Shown: positions 52,503 through 62,142, numbered from the stretch's first letter. The stretch: 64,000 nucleotides of DNA from Thermodesulforhabdaceae bacterium (GCA_037482015.1 JBBFKT010000001.1:1-64000), one strand, 5' to 3'. Numbers and translations: made by a program. The notes: generated by a model not told the origin, from the sequence alone.

Positions 52503-53303
52503 ATGATATCCATCGGTATGTTAAAGGATGTGTGGGCATTTAGGGGCTTTGTGTTCTCCAGTGTTAAGCGAGAATTTTACTCCCGGTTTGTGAACGCTCG
52601 CTTCGGCATCGTATGGCTTGTGCTTCACCCTCTTGCCATGATTTTGATTTATACGCTTGTCTTTGCTGAACTCATGAAGCCGTCTCTTCCTGGCAAATCT
52701 TCTAAATTTGCTTACAGCGTCTATTTATGTTCGGGACTTCTTACATGGAGTCTTTTTTCTGAACTTCTCAGCCGCTCAATTGGTATCTTTGTCCACAATG
52801 CCCATCTTCTTAAGAAGATCCATTTTCCTAAATTGTGTCTTCCTCTGGTTGTTATCTTTACGAGCCTTCTCGATTTCGCCATTATCATGACTATATTCCT
52901 CGTTTTTCTACTCGCCACCGGAGAATTCCCCGGTGTAGTAGTGATAGGAATTTTCCCGCCTCTTGCGGTTTTGATAGCTTTTACTATCGGGTTTGGAATC
53001 TTTCTGGGGGTTATAAACGTTTTCTACCGTGATGTGGAACAGACCATGAGGATTGTTCTTCAGTTCTGGTTCTGGTTAACACCGATAGTTTACTTTGACA
53101 AAAGCCTTCCCAATGTAGCAAAGCATCTTCTTGCGATAAATCCCGTATGGCCTGTAATTGATGCCATGCACAGGATTTTCGTTGAAGGCGCTTATCCTCA
53201 ATGGGAGACGCTTATTTATCCTTGTGTTCTTTCTGTGGTTATGGTTTTTCTCGGAATGTTTTCTTTCTGGAGGCTTCAGGGCGAAATTGTGGATGAACTG
53301 TGA
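52503..53303 (+). CDS. wzm: O-antigen/polysaccharide ABC exporter permease (Wzm)
   Basis: The 266-residue ABC-2 permease has six hydrophobic helices and the polysaccharide-export signature features: KREFYSRFVNARFGIVWLVLHPL near the start and FWFWLTPIVYF, INPVWPVIDAMH towards the end. It moves undecaprenyl-linked polysaccharide across the inner membrane together with Wzt. I prefer the ATG at 52503 (GGAG five bases before it) over the GTG at 52497. The stop overlaps the wzt start (TGATG). Confidence 0.92.
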   Translation: MISIGMLKDVWAFRGFVFSSVKREFYSRFVNARFGIVWLVLHPLAMILIYTLVFAELMKPSLPGKSSKFAYSVYLCSGLLTWSLFSELLSRSIGIFVHNAHLLKKIHFPKLCLPLVVIFTSLLDFAIIMTIFLVFLLATGEFPGVVVIGIFPPLAVLIAFTIGFGIFLGVINVFYRDVEQTMRIVLQFWFWLTPIVYFDKSLPNVAKHLLAINPVWPVIDAMHRIFVEGAYPQWETLIYPCVLSVVMVFLGMFSFWRLQGEIVDEL

Positions 53304-54565
53304 TGGGATATATCAGGGTTAGAAATTTAGGAAAAGCTTACAAGCGCTACAGATCAAAGTATGGCAGACTGTTGGAATGGCTCAGGCTGGGAGTGCACCA
53401 CGAACTCAGATGGGTGCTTCGAAATGTTAGTTTTGACGTAGAACCCGGCGAAGCCGTTGGTATTATCGGCGTAAACGGGGCGGGAAAGTCCACCCTTCTC
53501 AAGATTATCGCGGGAGTGGTAAAGCCAACCACGGGTTTTGTTGAAGTTGGAGGGCGAGTTTCGGCTCTTTTAGAGCTCGGCACGGGTTTTCATCCTGATT
53601 TTACGGGTCGAGAAAATGTTTATATGTCCGGTCAACTTCGAGGTCTTACCAAAAAAGAGCTGGATGCCAAGATAGAAGAAATAGAAGACTTCGCCGAAAT
53701 TGGCGATTACTTTGACCAGCCTGTGCGTGTTTATTCCAGCGGCATGCAAGTGCGGCTTGCTTTTTCTGTAGCAACGGCAGTAAGACCGGATATTTTGATT
53801 GTGGATGAAGCGCTTAGCGTCGGGGATGCCTACTTTCAGCACAAAAGCTTTGATCGCATTCGGCAGTTTAGAGATGCTGGAACAACTCTTCTTTTTGTAT
53901 CGCACAGCCCTGGAGCTGTAAAAACTCTCTGCAACCGTGCGATACTTCTTGATAGCGGCGTAGTAATTAAAGATGACCTTCCGGATGCTACACTTGATTA
54001 CTACAATGCTCTTATTGCCAAACATGAAGAGCATCGTAAGATAATGCAAGTAGAAATGGAAACGGGCAAGAAATCAACCCGTTCAGGTAATAATAAAGTC
54101 TCTATTTCTTCCGTTGAAATGCTCCAGAATGGTTCGCCGGTGCGAGCGGTAATGAGTGGAGAACCGGTGGTAATCCGTGTTCAGTGTATGTCACATGAGT
54201 TTGTTGATGAACTTACTGTGGGAATTCTGATACGTGATCGCCTGGGAAACGATATTTTCGGGACAAACACCTGGCATTATGACTTGAGTTTGAAAAATGT
54301 AGAACCCGGCAAAACGCTGCAGGTTGATTTTTATTTCCCTCATCTTGACCTTGGTGCTGGAAGCTACAGCCTTACAGTAGCTCTTCATAAGAGTGCCTCT
54401 CATGTGGCGGGTAACTATGATTGGTGGGATAGAGCATTGGTATTCCAGGTGGTGCCTGACAGTGGGCCTCGATTTATAGGGAGTTGTAAACTGGAGGCAA
54501 TTCCTGAATGGCATGAGCCAGTTAACGCAGTATATGATCAATCTGGAGCCGTTAGGAAACTATGA
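53303..54565 (+). CDS. wzt: O-antigen ABC exporter ATPase with C-terminal glycan-binding domain (Wzt)
   Basis: The 420-residue protein has an N-terminal ATPase with Walker A GVNGAGKST (56-64), signature YSSGMQ (144-149), Walker B ILIVDEA (164-170) and H-loop His201. From about 265 to 395 there is a Wzt-type beta-sandwich domain (DIFGTNTW at 317-324, VDFYFPHLDLGAGSY). In E. coli O8/O9a this domain binds the capped end of the finished chain and licenses export. The ATG at 53303 shares TGATG with the wzm stop; its own stop overlaps the next start (ATGA). Confidence 0.94.
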   Translation: MGYIRVRNLGKAYKRYRSKYGRLLEWLRLGVHHELRWVLRNVSFDVEPGEAVGIIGVNGAGKSTLLKIIAGVVKPTTGFVEVGGRVSALLELGTGFHPDFTGRENVYMSGQLRGLTKKELDAKIEEIEDFAEIGDYFDQPVRVYSSGMQVRLAFSVATAVRPDILIVDEALSVGDAYFQHKSFDRIRQFRDAGTTLLFVSHSPGAVKTLCNRAILLDSGVVIKDDLPDATLDYYNALIAKHEEHRKIMQVEMETGKKSTRSGNNKVSISSVEMLQNGSPVRAVMSGEPVVIRVQCMSHEFVDELTVGILIRDRLGNDIFGTNTWHYDLSLKNVEPGKTLQVDFYFPHLDLGAGSYSLTVALHKSASHVAGNYDWWDRALVFQVVPDSGPRFIGSCKLEAIPEWHEPVNAVYDQSGAVRKL

Positions 54566-56226
54566 CTATTAATAGCAATTTTTACAAAGCCTTTGAGGAT
54601 CGTCATCGAGGATCGAGAGAGCTTATCAAAGATCGTCTGAGGCAGTATTTGCCCTTTATAGTGCCTCTTAAAGACATATACGATGAACTGGCAACCTGCG
54701 ATTTGGGATGCGGCCGCGGTGAGTGGCTGGAGTTAATGAAGGAAAACGGTTTTAGTCCTGTTGGAGTTGATATAGATCCTGGAATGCTTGAGGCTTGTTA
54801 TGAAAGAAATCTTCCTGCCATCCATTATGATGCTGTTGAATATCTTAAAACTCTTGAATCTGAAAGCCAGGTGGCTGTAACAGCATTTCATCTTGTAGAG
54901 CATATTCCTTTTGAAAGAGTTCAGGTTATTGTGGAAGAGTCGCTGCGGGTTTTAAAACCGGGGGGGCTTTTGATTTTAGAAACTCCCAACCCTGAAAATA
55001 TCGTGGTTGCTACTCGCAATTTCTATCTAGACCCAACCCATCAGCGACCCATACCTTCAAAGCTGCTTTCTTTTGTGTGTGAATACTACGGATTTGCTCG
55101 AGTAAAGGTTTTGCGTCTTCAGGAAGCAAAAGATGTGGCTCAGAATTTAGCGCCAGACCTTGCAAATGTTTTGTCTAGCGTAAGCCCCGATTATTCTGTT
55201 GTTGCTCAGAAGTCGGCAGATCCAGAGATACTTCGGCTTTTTGATGATGCCTTTAACAGGGAATACGGATTGTCATTGGATACGTTGGTTGATCGCTTCG
55301 ATAATAGATTGGAGCAGGTGGATACTAAAATCTATGAAATTCTGCATGATTTGAAGGAAAAATGGCAAGAAACGGTTAAAAGGAACGAAGAACTTTCTTA
55401 TAAGTTAGGTATTTTGAGTGAAGCTAAGAAGAATGTGGAAGAGAAATTGGAGCGTGAGCGAGAAACATCATCTGAGTTGAAAAGGTTTTTTGATGAAGCA
55501 AGGAAAGAAGTTGAAGATGAGCGGGCGAGGGTACGGGAGCTGGAAGAGAGGTGGAAAGAATCAGAGAGAAGAATCGAAGAACTGTTTTACCAAGTCGGGG
55601 TTTTGAGTGAGGTTAAGAAGAATCTGGAAGAAGAATTGGAGCGTGAACGAAGAGCATCTTCTGAGTTACAGAGGTTTCTTGATGAAGCAAGGAAAGAAGT
55701 TGAAGAGGAGCGGGCGAGGGTACGGAAGGTGGAAGAAGAGCTTGGCTTTGAGAAATCAAGAAGACATGAACTGGAATCAAAATATGCCGCTTTAGAACAC
55801 ACTGTTAATGCCATTTATGATAGCTGGTCCTGGCGAATCACTTACCCTCTTAGACTTGGACTTGATGTTTTAAGAGCAATAAAAAAAGCCTTCTTCTACA
55901 GTGTTTTCAAAATATGGCAGATTGTTACTTATCCGCCCAAATGGATTCTTGCCAGAGCGATTAAGTTTGTTTTGCGTCGCCCAGGGCTAAGAGAATTTCT
56001 CCATAGGCAACAGATCCGCTTTCCGCGGATTTATTGGGGGCTTTACAATTTTGCTGTTAGTAGAGGAATTTTTGCAGATGAAACCATTCAGACAACCATG
56101 AATTCTGTATCTTGCTTACCATCAAATACTGAATCGGATCCTGTGCATAAGCTTAGTCCCAGAGCTTTGCAGATTTATAAAAGGCTGAAAAGGGCTGTTG
56201 AGTATTATCAGAGTAAAGTTAGTTAG
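54562..56226 (+). CDS. WbdD-like methyltransferase with long coiled coil (probable chain terminator)
   Basis: The 554-residue protein starts with a class I SAM methyltransferase (motif I DLGCGRGEW at 47-55, VGVDIDPGML, LKPGGLLILETPNPEN, DPTHQRP). Residues about 255-412 are an almost continuous charged coiled coil containing a tandem duplication (267-329 and 330-392). After that comes an aromatic, partly amphipathic stretch (SWSWRITYPLR, KAFFYSVFKIWQIV) that could bind the membrane. No kinase domain is present, as in the methyl-capping WbdD of E. coli O8. It overlaps wzt (ATGA). The role in terminal methylation and length control is inference from architecture and neighbours. Confidence 0.85.
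   Translation: MTINSNFYKAFEDRHRGSRELIKDRLRQYLPFIVPLKDIYDELATCDLGCGRGEWLELMKENGFSPVGVDIDPGMLEACYERNLPAIHYDAVEYLKTLESESQVAVTAFHLVEHIPFERVQVIVEESLRVLKPGGLLILETPNPENIVVATRNFYLDPTHQRPIPSKLLSFVCEYYGFARVKVLRLQEAKDVAQNLAPDLANVLSSVSPDYSVVAQKSADPEILRLFDDAFNREYGLSLDTLVDRFDNRLEQVDTKIYEILHDLKEKWQETVKRNEELSYKLGILSEAKKNVEEKLERERETSSELKRFFDEARKEVEDERARVRELEERWKESERRIEELFYQVGVLSEVKKNLEEELERERRASSELQRFLDEARKEVEEERARVRKVEEELGFEKSRRHELESKYAALEHTVNAIYDSWSWRITYPLRLGLDVLRAIKKAFFYSVFKIWQIVTYPPKWILARAIKFVLRRPGLREFLHRQQIRFPRIYWGLYNFAVSRGIFADETIQTTMNSVSCLPSNTESDPVHKLSPRALQIYKRLKRAVEYYQSKVS
55360..55737 (+). repeat. Tandem 189-bp duplication encoding 2 x 63 coiled-coil residues
   Basis: Unit 1 is 55360-55548 and unit 2 is 55549-55737. 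Shared stretches include GATGAAGCAAGGAAAGAAGT and GAGCGGGCGAGGGTACGG at equivalent positions, 189 bases apart. Sixty-three residues equals nine heptads, so the coiled-coil register is kept. Confidence 0.88.
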
Positions 56227-56300
56227 TTTTTTGATAAACTTTGGTTGGCTTTACTTAAGTCAATACATAAAAGATAAGACATTAAGGCAGGGATTTTTAT

Positions 56301-59300
56301 ATGCGAATCGTTATTGACATGCAAGGAGCGCAATCAGAGAGTCGTTTTAGAGGTATCGGGCGCTATACCTTGTCTTTTGCTAAGGCAGTTGTTCGCCATC
56401 GGGGTGAACATGAAGTAATCCTTGCCCTTAATGGTTTGTTTTCGGACACCATTGAGCCTGTTCGTGCCGCCTTTGATGGCCTGTTACCTCAGGAAAATAT
56501 CCGTGTATGGCAGGCACCTGGCCCCGTGCGAGAGCGGGAACCTGGAAATCACACCCGCCGTGAAATGGTAGAAAAAATTCGAGAGGCCTTTATAGCAAGT
56601 TTTCAACCCGATGTGATTCACATCTCCAGTCTCTTTGAAGGGTATGTGGATGATGCGGTAACAAGTATAAAGACATTTGACCCCATTACACCTGTAAGTG
56701 TGACGCTCCATGACTTGATTCCTTTGCTAAATCCAGATCATTATCTCAATCCAAATCCTGCTTATCGAGAGTATTATCTTCGCAAGATTAGCCATCTAAA
56801 GAAAGCTGATCTGCTTTTGGGTGTCTCTGAATCTTCCTGTCGTGAAGCTATTAAGTATTTAGATTTCGATCCTGCACGTGTAGTGCATGTGGGTGAAGCG
56901 AGCGGGGGGAATTTTCGTCTAATCGAGATTAAGCCATCTGATGAAAAGTCACTTCGGGACAGACTTGGTCTTCCAAAACCATTTTTGATGTATTTGAGCG
57001 CCTTTGATGAGCGAAAAAATCACCTTCGTCTTATCGAGGCTTGGGCGCGACTTCCGGAGTATGTCCGTAACCAGCACCAATTGACATTAGTTGGAGTGAC
57101 CCCGGAGCATAAGGCGCGTTTTGAAAAATATGCCCAAAAGCTTGGTTTGCGGCAGAGTGACATAGTCATTCTAAGTTGGTTACCTGATGAGCAACTTCTT
57201 CTGCTTCTAAATCTGTGCAAAGCATTTGTGTTCCCCTCATGGCATGAGGGTTTTGACCTATTAGTACTTAAAGCCATGGAGTGTGGCAAAGCAGTAATTG
57301 CAAGTAATACTTCGAGCCTTCCCGAAGTGGTTGGTCGTGAGGATGCTCTTTTCGATCCTTTCGATGTGAAATCAATTGCTAGTAAAATCGAGCAAGTGCT
57401 GGCCGACGAAGACTTTCGCAAAGAACTCGAACGCCATGCTCTGGAGCAGGCGAAAAAATTTAGTTGGGATACCTGCGCGAAACGAGCATGGGAAGCGTGG
57501 GAATCACTTTTGCTCCGGAAAACCAGAATTATCAATGTTTCTAAACCACGGCCTCGGCTAGCATATGTTTCACCTCTACCGCCTGAACGATCTGGCATTG
57601 CAGATTACAGCGCAGAACTTATACCCGAAATTTCTCGCTTTTATGAAATTGACGTGGTCGTTGCTCAACGTGAGGTTCAAGATGACTATATTCGTGCCAA
57701 CTGCTCTATACTTTCCGTGGAAGAATTTCGGAAAGTTGCCCATTCGTATGATCGAGTGCTTTACCATTTTGGAAATTCCGTTTTTCATAGCCACATGTTT
57801 GATTTGCTGGAAGAGATCCCCGGTGTAGTAGTGTTGCATGACTTTTTTCTTTCCGGTATTCAGGCACATAGAGATGTTCACGGCTGGTCACCTCATGCCT
57901 GGGCAAAAGCCTTGTATGCCAGTCATGGCTATAAAGCGGTGTGTGAACGCTACAAAGTAAATGACAAAGCCGAAGTTGTGTGGCGCTATCCTGCTAACTT
58001 ACCAGTTTTGCAAGCTGCTTTGGGTATTATCGTTCACAGTGAATTTTCTCGAACTCTTGCAAGAAGGTGGTATGGCGATGAAGGTGTAAAAGATTGGGTG
58101 GTGATTCCCCTCCTACGCACCCCGGTGGAGAATATAGACCGTGACATAGCACGTCGAGCATTGGGATTTGGTTCTGATGATCTGCTCATCTGTTCTTTTG
58201 GGATGTTGGGACCCACCAAGCTTAACCATCGTTTGCTTGATGCCTGGTTGTCTTCAGAACTTGCTAAAGATCCCAAAGTTCACCTTGTATTTGTAGGGGA
58301 AAACCACGGTGGTGACTATGGACAACAACTTCTCCGCAAAATTGCCGCAAGCAGTGCTTCTGATCGAATCCGTATTACCGGCTGGGCAGAGCATGAGATC
58401 TATCGTCTTTATCTTGCTGCTGCTGACATCGGCGTGCAGTTGCGTGCCCTGTCCCGGGGCGAGACCTCCGGTACGGTTCTAGACTGCATGAATTATAGGT
58501 TGGCAACAGTCGTAAATGCCCATGGAAGCCTGGCTGAACTAGACCGAGAGGCGGTTTGGATGCTTCCTGATGAGTTTTCAGACGATGATCTGATTGAGGC
58601 ACTTACCACACTAGCCCGGGATGCCGATAAACGCCATGCTTTGGGAATGAAGGCACAGGAGGTTATTCGCACACGTCATTCGCCTCGCCGATGTTCAGAA
58701 CAGTATTATGAAGCCATAGAAGGATTTTATCAGCGAGCTCAGGTTGGGTTGACAGGGCTGGTCAACCACTTGGCAAAACAGCATATTTCTGAGAATGATT
58801 TGGTATGTGTTGCTACAAGCCTGGCAAGCAACTTTCCACCTGTGCCGCGGCGGCAATTGCTGGTAGACGTATCCGCACTGGTTCAGACTGATCTTAAAAC
58901 AGGTATTGAACGTGTGACGCGCGCCATTTTACATGAGTGGCTAAATAACCCACCTGAAGGGTTTCAGGTAGAGCCGGTGTATGCCACGATAGAATCGCAA
59001 GGCTATCGATGTGCTCGCCGCTGGACAAGTCGGTTCTTGGGAATTCCAGAAGGCTGGGCTGAGGATACTCCGGTGGATGTCTGGGAGGGAGATGTGTTCA
59101 TAGGGTTGGATTTTCATGCCCATGTTGTTCCAGCGCAACAAAAGTTTTTGCGAGAATGGCATAATAGGGGTGTACTAATTAGTTTTATTGTTCATGATTT
59201 GCTTCCGGTAACTATGCCTTGGGTTTTTCCAGAAGGATCTGGCATTGCTCATAGACGCTGGCTGGAGACGATTAGTGAGTTTGACATTGTGGTTTGTATA

Positions 59301-60440
59301 TCTAGAGCTGTAGCCGATGAAATGGCTAGCTGGGTGACCTCTTATGGACCAAAGCGATACCGGCCTCTATTTATCTATTGTTCATACCATGGCGCAGACT
59401 TTCAGGGCTCTGTACCCACCACCGGTATGCCGCTGGATGCTGAGCAAGTTCTTGAAAAAATTCGCAGTCGCCCGAGCTTTTTGATGGTGGGAACTGTTGA
59501 ACCCCGTAAGGGCTACCTGCAGACTTTAGCGGCATTTGACCAACTCTGGGATGAGAATGTTGATGTTAACCTGGTGATTGTGGGTAATGAGGGATGGAAG
59601 CCTTTGCCTGATCATATGCGGCGCGACATACCGGAGACCGTCAACAAGCTTCGCACCCATTCTGAGCGAGGCAAACGACTTTTCTGGCTGGAAGGCATAA
59701 GCGATGAATACCTGGAGAAGGTCTATTCTGCCAGCACCTGCCTGATTGCTGCTTCCTATGGCGAAGGGTTTGGTTTGCCGCTAATTGAGGCGGCACAGCA
59801 CAAATTGCCTATAATTGCAAGAGATATACCGGTGTTTAGAGAGGTGGCAGGTGAGCATGCCTATTATTTTGAAAACAGTAAAGACCCTGAGGTGATTGCT
59901 GATGCCGTAAAATTTTGGCTTGATCTATATAAAGAAGATAAACATCCGAAATCAGACAATATGCCCTGGCTTACCTGGAAGGAGAGTGCCAGTAATCTAA
60001 TGAATATATTGCTTGGAAAAACCGCGCCGTATAAGCTGGTTCAGCCTGATCCATTCATCGGACCAGGGCAGGAATTGAATTTCAAATCTAACAAACTGCG
60101 TTTTTCGTCCTGGAGCACACCTGAGCCTGATTTCAGATGGTCCTTGGGAAAACAATGCTCGATATACTTTATTCCCGGTTCATATTCTTTTGAGGGAATT
60201 GTTCGCTGTAATTTTAATACACTGGGGCTTCAGAGGATTAAGTTGGGTCTTAATAAAGAAGTTATACTGGATTCAGAGTTCAATGGAATAGATCTTTGGT
60301 TTGAAGCAAGATTTTCACCTGATATATTATGTTCTGGAATAGAAAACGAACTTTTGTTTGAACTACCCGATGCAAGAATGCCTGATAATGGGGATAAAAG
60401 AGTGCTTGGTATTGCCTTAAAAAAGTTGATAATCGTTTGA
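56301..60440 (+). CDS. Three-domain GT4-type glycosyltransferase (WbdA-like polymerase candidate)
   Basis: The 1379-residue protein contains three GT-B glycosyltransferase units. Unit 1 is about 1-405 (RGIGRYTLSFAKAV, SAFDERKNHLRLIEAW), unit 2 about 418-815 (PLPPERSGIADYS, RALSRGETSGTVLDCMNY) and unit 3 about 850-1225 (TGIERVTRAIL, GTVEPRKGY, YGEGFGLPLIEAAQ). Only unit 3 has the canonical GT4 E-x7-E (Glu1155, Glu1163). Unit 1 reads E316-x7-K324 and unit 2 E721-x7-C729. The last 140 residues form a beta-rich accessory domain. By analogy with multi-domain mannosyltransferases such as WbdA it may build the repeat unit; the sugars are unknown. Confidence 0.87.
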   Translation: MRIVIDMQGAQSESRFRGIGRYTLSFAKAVVRHRGEHEVILALNGLFSDTIEPVRAAFDGLLPQENIRVWQAPGPVREREPGNHTRREMVEKIREAFIASFQPDVIHISSLFEGYVDDAVTSIKTFDPITPVSVTLHDLIPLLNPDHYLNPNPAYREYYLRKISHLKKADLLLGVSESSCREAIKYLDFDPARVVHVGEASGGNFRLIEIKPSDEKSLRDRLGLPKPFLMYLSAFDERKNHLRLIEAWARLPEYVRNQHQLTLVGVTPEHKARFEKYAQKLGLRQSDIVILSWLPDEQLLLLLNLCKAFVFPSWHEGFDLLVLKAMECGKAVIASNTSSLPEVVGREDALFDPFDVKSIASKIEQVLADEDFRKELERHALEQAKKFSWDTCAKRAWEAWESLLLRKTRIINVSKPRPRLAYVSPLPPERSGIADYSAELIPEISRFYEIDVVVAQREVQDDYIRANCSILSVEEFRKVAHSYDRVLYHFGNSVFHSHMFDLLEEIPGVVVLHDFFLSGIQAHRDVHGWSPHAWAKALYASHGYKAVCERYKVNDKAEVVWRYPANLPVLQAALGIIVHSEFSRTLARRWYGDEGVKDWVVIPLLRTPVENIDRDIARRALGFGSDDLLICSFGMLGPTKLNHRLLDAWLSSELAKDPKVHLVFVGENHGGDYGQQLLRKIAASSASDRIRITGWAEHEIYRLYLAAADIGVQLRALSRGETSGTVLDCMNYRLATVVNAHGSLAELDREAVWMLPDEFSDDDLIEALTTLARDADKRHALGMKAQEVIRTRHSPRRCSEQYYEAIEGFYQRAQVGLTGLVNHLAKQHISENDLVCVATSLASNFPPVPRRQLLVDVSALVQTDLKTGIERVTRAILHEWLNNPPEGFQVEPVYATIESQGYRCARRWTSRFLGIPEGWAEDTPVDVWEGDVFIGLDFHAHVVPAQQKFLREWHNRGVLISFIVHDLLPVTMPWVFPEGSGIAHRRWLETISEFDIVVCISRAVADEMASWVTSYGPKRYRPLFIYCSYHGADFQGSVPTTGMPLDAEQVLEKIRSRPSFLMVGTVEPRKGYLQTLAAFDQLWDENVDVNLVIVGNEGWKPLPDHMRRDIPETVNKLRTHSERGKRLFWLEGISDEYLEKVYSASTCLIAASYGEGFGLPLIEAAQHKLPIIARDIPVFREVAGEHAYYFENSKDPEVIADAVKFWLDLYKEDKHPKSDNMPWLTWKESASNLMNILLGKTAPYKLVQPDPFIGPGQELNFKSNKLRFSSWSTPEPDFRWSLGKQCSIYFIPGSYSFEGIVRCNFNTLGLQRIKLGLNKEVILDSEFNGIDLWFEARFSPDILCSGIENELLFELPDARMPDNGDKRVLGIALKKLIIV

Positions 60441-60462
60441 AATGAAGGAAGAGTGGGTGACC

Positions 60463-62142
60463 ATGTCCAATAATAAGCGAAAATTGTTTTTTGACCATAT
60501 ACCCAAGGCGGCAGGGACAAGCCTGCAACAATTCTTTGTTGAAGCATTTGGGGAAAGTGAAGTAACATCTACCATAAGAGGACAAAAATTAAACTCGGTC
60601 CTTGCTATGTATGGGGATCTGAGTGTAATCGCCGGCCATTTTGGTTTTGTTCCAGGTGATTCTTTACCGGATGGCTGGGTTTGGGCTACGATCCTGCGCA
60701 ACCCAAGAGAAAGGACTTTATCAGAGTATTTTTATATCTTAAATGATGTGCCACCAACTGGTTGTTCTGACTTTGAGCGAAGGATTAAGATGATGTCTCT
60801 GGAGGATGCGCTTTATGATGGTGAGTTCGCGTCCCGAATTTACAATTATCAGGCTGTTCATTTCGCATCATTTTTTCATCCTACCCCTGCTAAGCTTTCT
60901 TCATCGGAATTATTGCATTTAGCCAAACAAGGGCTTGAGCAGTATCACCTTGTGGGCACCACAGAGCGTTTTGCTGAGTTTGTTGATGAGCTCAAGAGGA
61001 TCTTTAATCTTCCTAGAGAGGCTTTTTTGAAGCGGTATAATGTCACATCCAGTCGTAAGAGATTTGATGAGCTACCTGGAGACATTCAACGGCGCATTGA
61101 TGAACTTACCTCTGTGGATATGGAACTCTGGGAGTATGCAAATTTTTTGTTTGAGACAAAGACTAAGAGATTTGAGTTGTCAGGTGAAGTAGATAAGAAG
61201 TCCTCGCCTGATGATGCAAAAAAGGATAAGACCGCGGTGACCCAAGTCGTGGAAGATGGATCACTTGAGCTTATAAGTGTTACTGTTACGGGTCAATTCA
61301 GAAATGACCTTTCTTTTCTACCCGGGGAAAGAGCAAGTTTGCGTATAGCCTTTCGGGCATTAAAAGATATAGATGACTTAACTATCGGTTACAGCATCCA
61401 TCATGACTCAGGGCTCCATATTTTTGGCACAAATACCAGACTTATGGGAAGAAAGCTTCGAGTCAGCGCTGGCGGTAAGTATCATGTGGACTTTGTATTT
61501 ACCGTGAATCTGGGAATAGGGCAATATTTTGTGAACATCAGTGCCCATTCCGGTCTTACTCACCTGGAAAATTGCTATCTATGGCGTGAAAAGGTGGCCT
61601 GTTTTGGGGTCGCCGGTTTTTTAGATGTGCCTTTTGAGGGATTAGTGAGGCTTATGCCTTCGGTGTATACAGGTATGCTGAGCCTTCAAGGTAAGATCGA
61701 AAGCGAAAATACATCTTTTGAAGCTGTTCAAAGACTTGGTTTGGATACCCCACCGATAGCTGATGCTAAAGGCTTTATCAGGTTGATAAGTGGTGATAGC
61801 AGGATACAAGCAAGGTGTGGGGAACAGCTTGCTTTTGTTGTAGAAGTGATGAATAAAAGTAATCAGACATGGATTACGGAAGGCAACAGGCCGGTTTATT
61901 TAAGTTACCATGTATTAAGAAAAAATACCGAAATGGTTATCTTTGACGGATATAGAACACCTTTGCCTTGTAAGGAGATCCGCCCTGGTGATATTGTTGG
62001 AGCTACAGTGATGGCGGAAGTCCCCAAAGAAGCAGGGGAATATGTTTTGGAGCTTACCATGGTGCAGGAAATGGTCTGCTGGTTTGAAGAAAGGGGCTTT
62101 GATACAGAAAAGGTGATGGTTGAGGTTGTTAGCTATGAGTAG
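60463..62142 (+). CDS. Sulfotransferase fused to a Wzt-type glycan-binding domain
   Basis: About 559 residues. Residues 5-235 form a PAPS-dependent sulfotransferase (5'-phosphosulfate loop PKAAGTS at 14-20; 3'-phosphate region TILRNPRERTLSEYF). Residues about 268-385 resemble the Wzt C-terminal domain in this locus (IFGTNT at 320-325, VDFVFTVNLGIGQYF). Residues about 430-555 form a further Ig-like beta sandwich (GEQLAFVVEVMNKSNQTW). It probably sulfates the exported glycan, perhaps at its end. I prefer the ATG at 60463; an in-frame ATG at 60442 starts right after the previous stop but lacks a ribosome site. It ends inside the next gene. Confidence 0.85.
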   Translation: MSNNKRKLFFDHIPKAAGTSLQQFFVEAFGESEVTSTIRGQKLNSVLAMYGDLSVIAGHFGFVPGDSLPDGWVWATILRNPRERTLSEYFYILNDVPPTGCSDFERRIKMMSLEDALYDGEFASRIYNYQAVHFASFFHPTPAKLSSSELLHLAKQGLEQYHLVGTTERFAEFVDELKRIFNLPREAFLKRYNVTSSRKRFDELPGDIQRRIDELTSVDMELWEYANFLFETKTKRFELSGEVDKKSSPDDAKKDKTAVTQVVEDGSLELISVTVTGQFRNDLSFLPGERASLRIAFRALKDIDDLTIGYSIHHDSGLHIFGTNTRLMGRKLRVSAGGKYHVDFVFTVNLGIGQYFVNISAHSGLTHLENCYLWREKVACFGVAGFLDVPFEGLVRLMPSVYTGMLSLQGKIESENTSFEAVQRLGLDTPPIADAKGFIRLISGDSRIQARCGEQLAFVVEVMNKSNQTWITEGNRPVYLSYHVLRKNTEMVIFDGYRTPLPCKEIRPGDIVGATVMAEVPKEAGEYVLELTMVQEMVCWFEERGFDTEKVMVEVVSYE

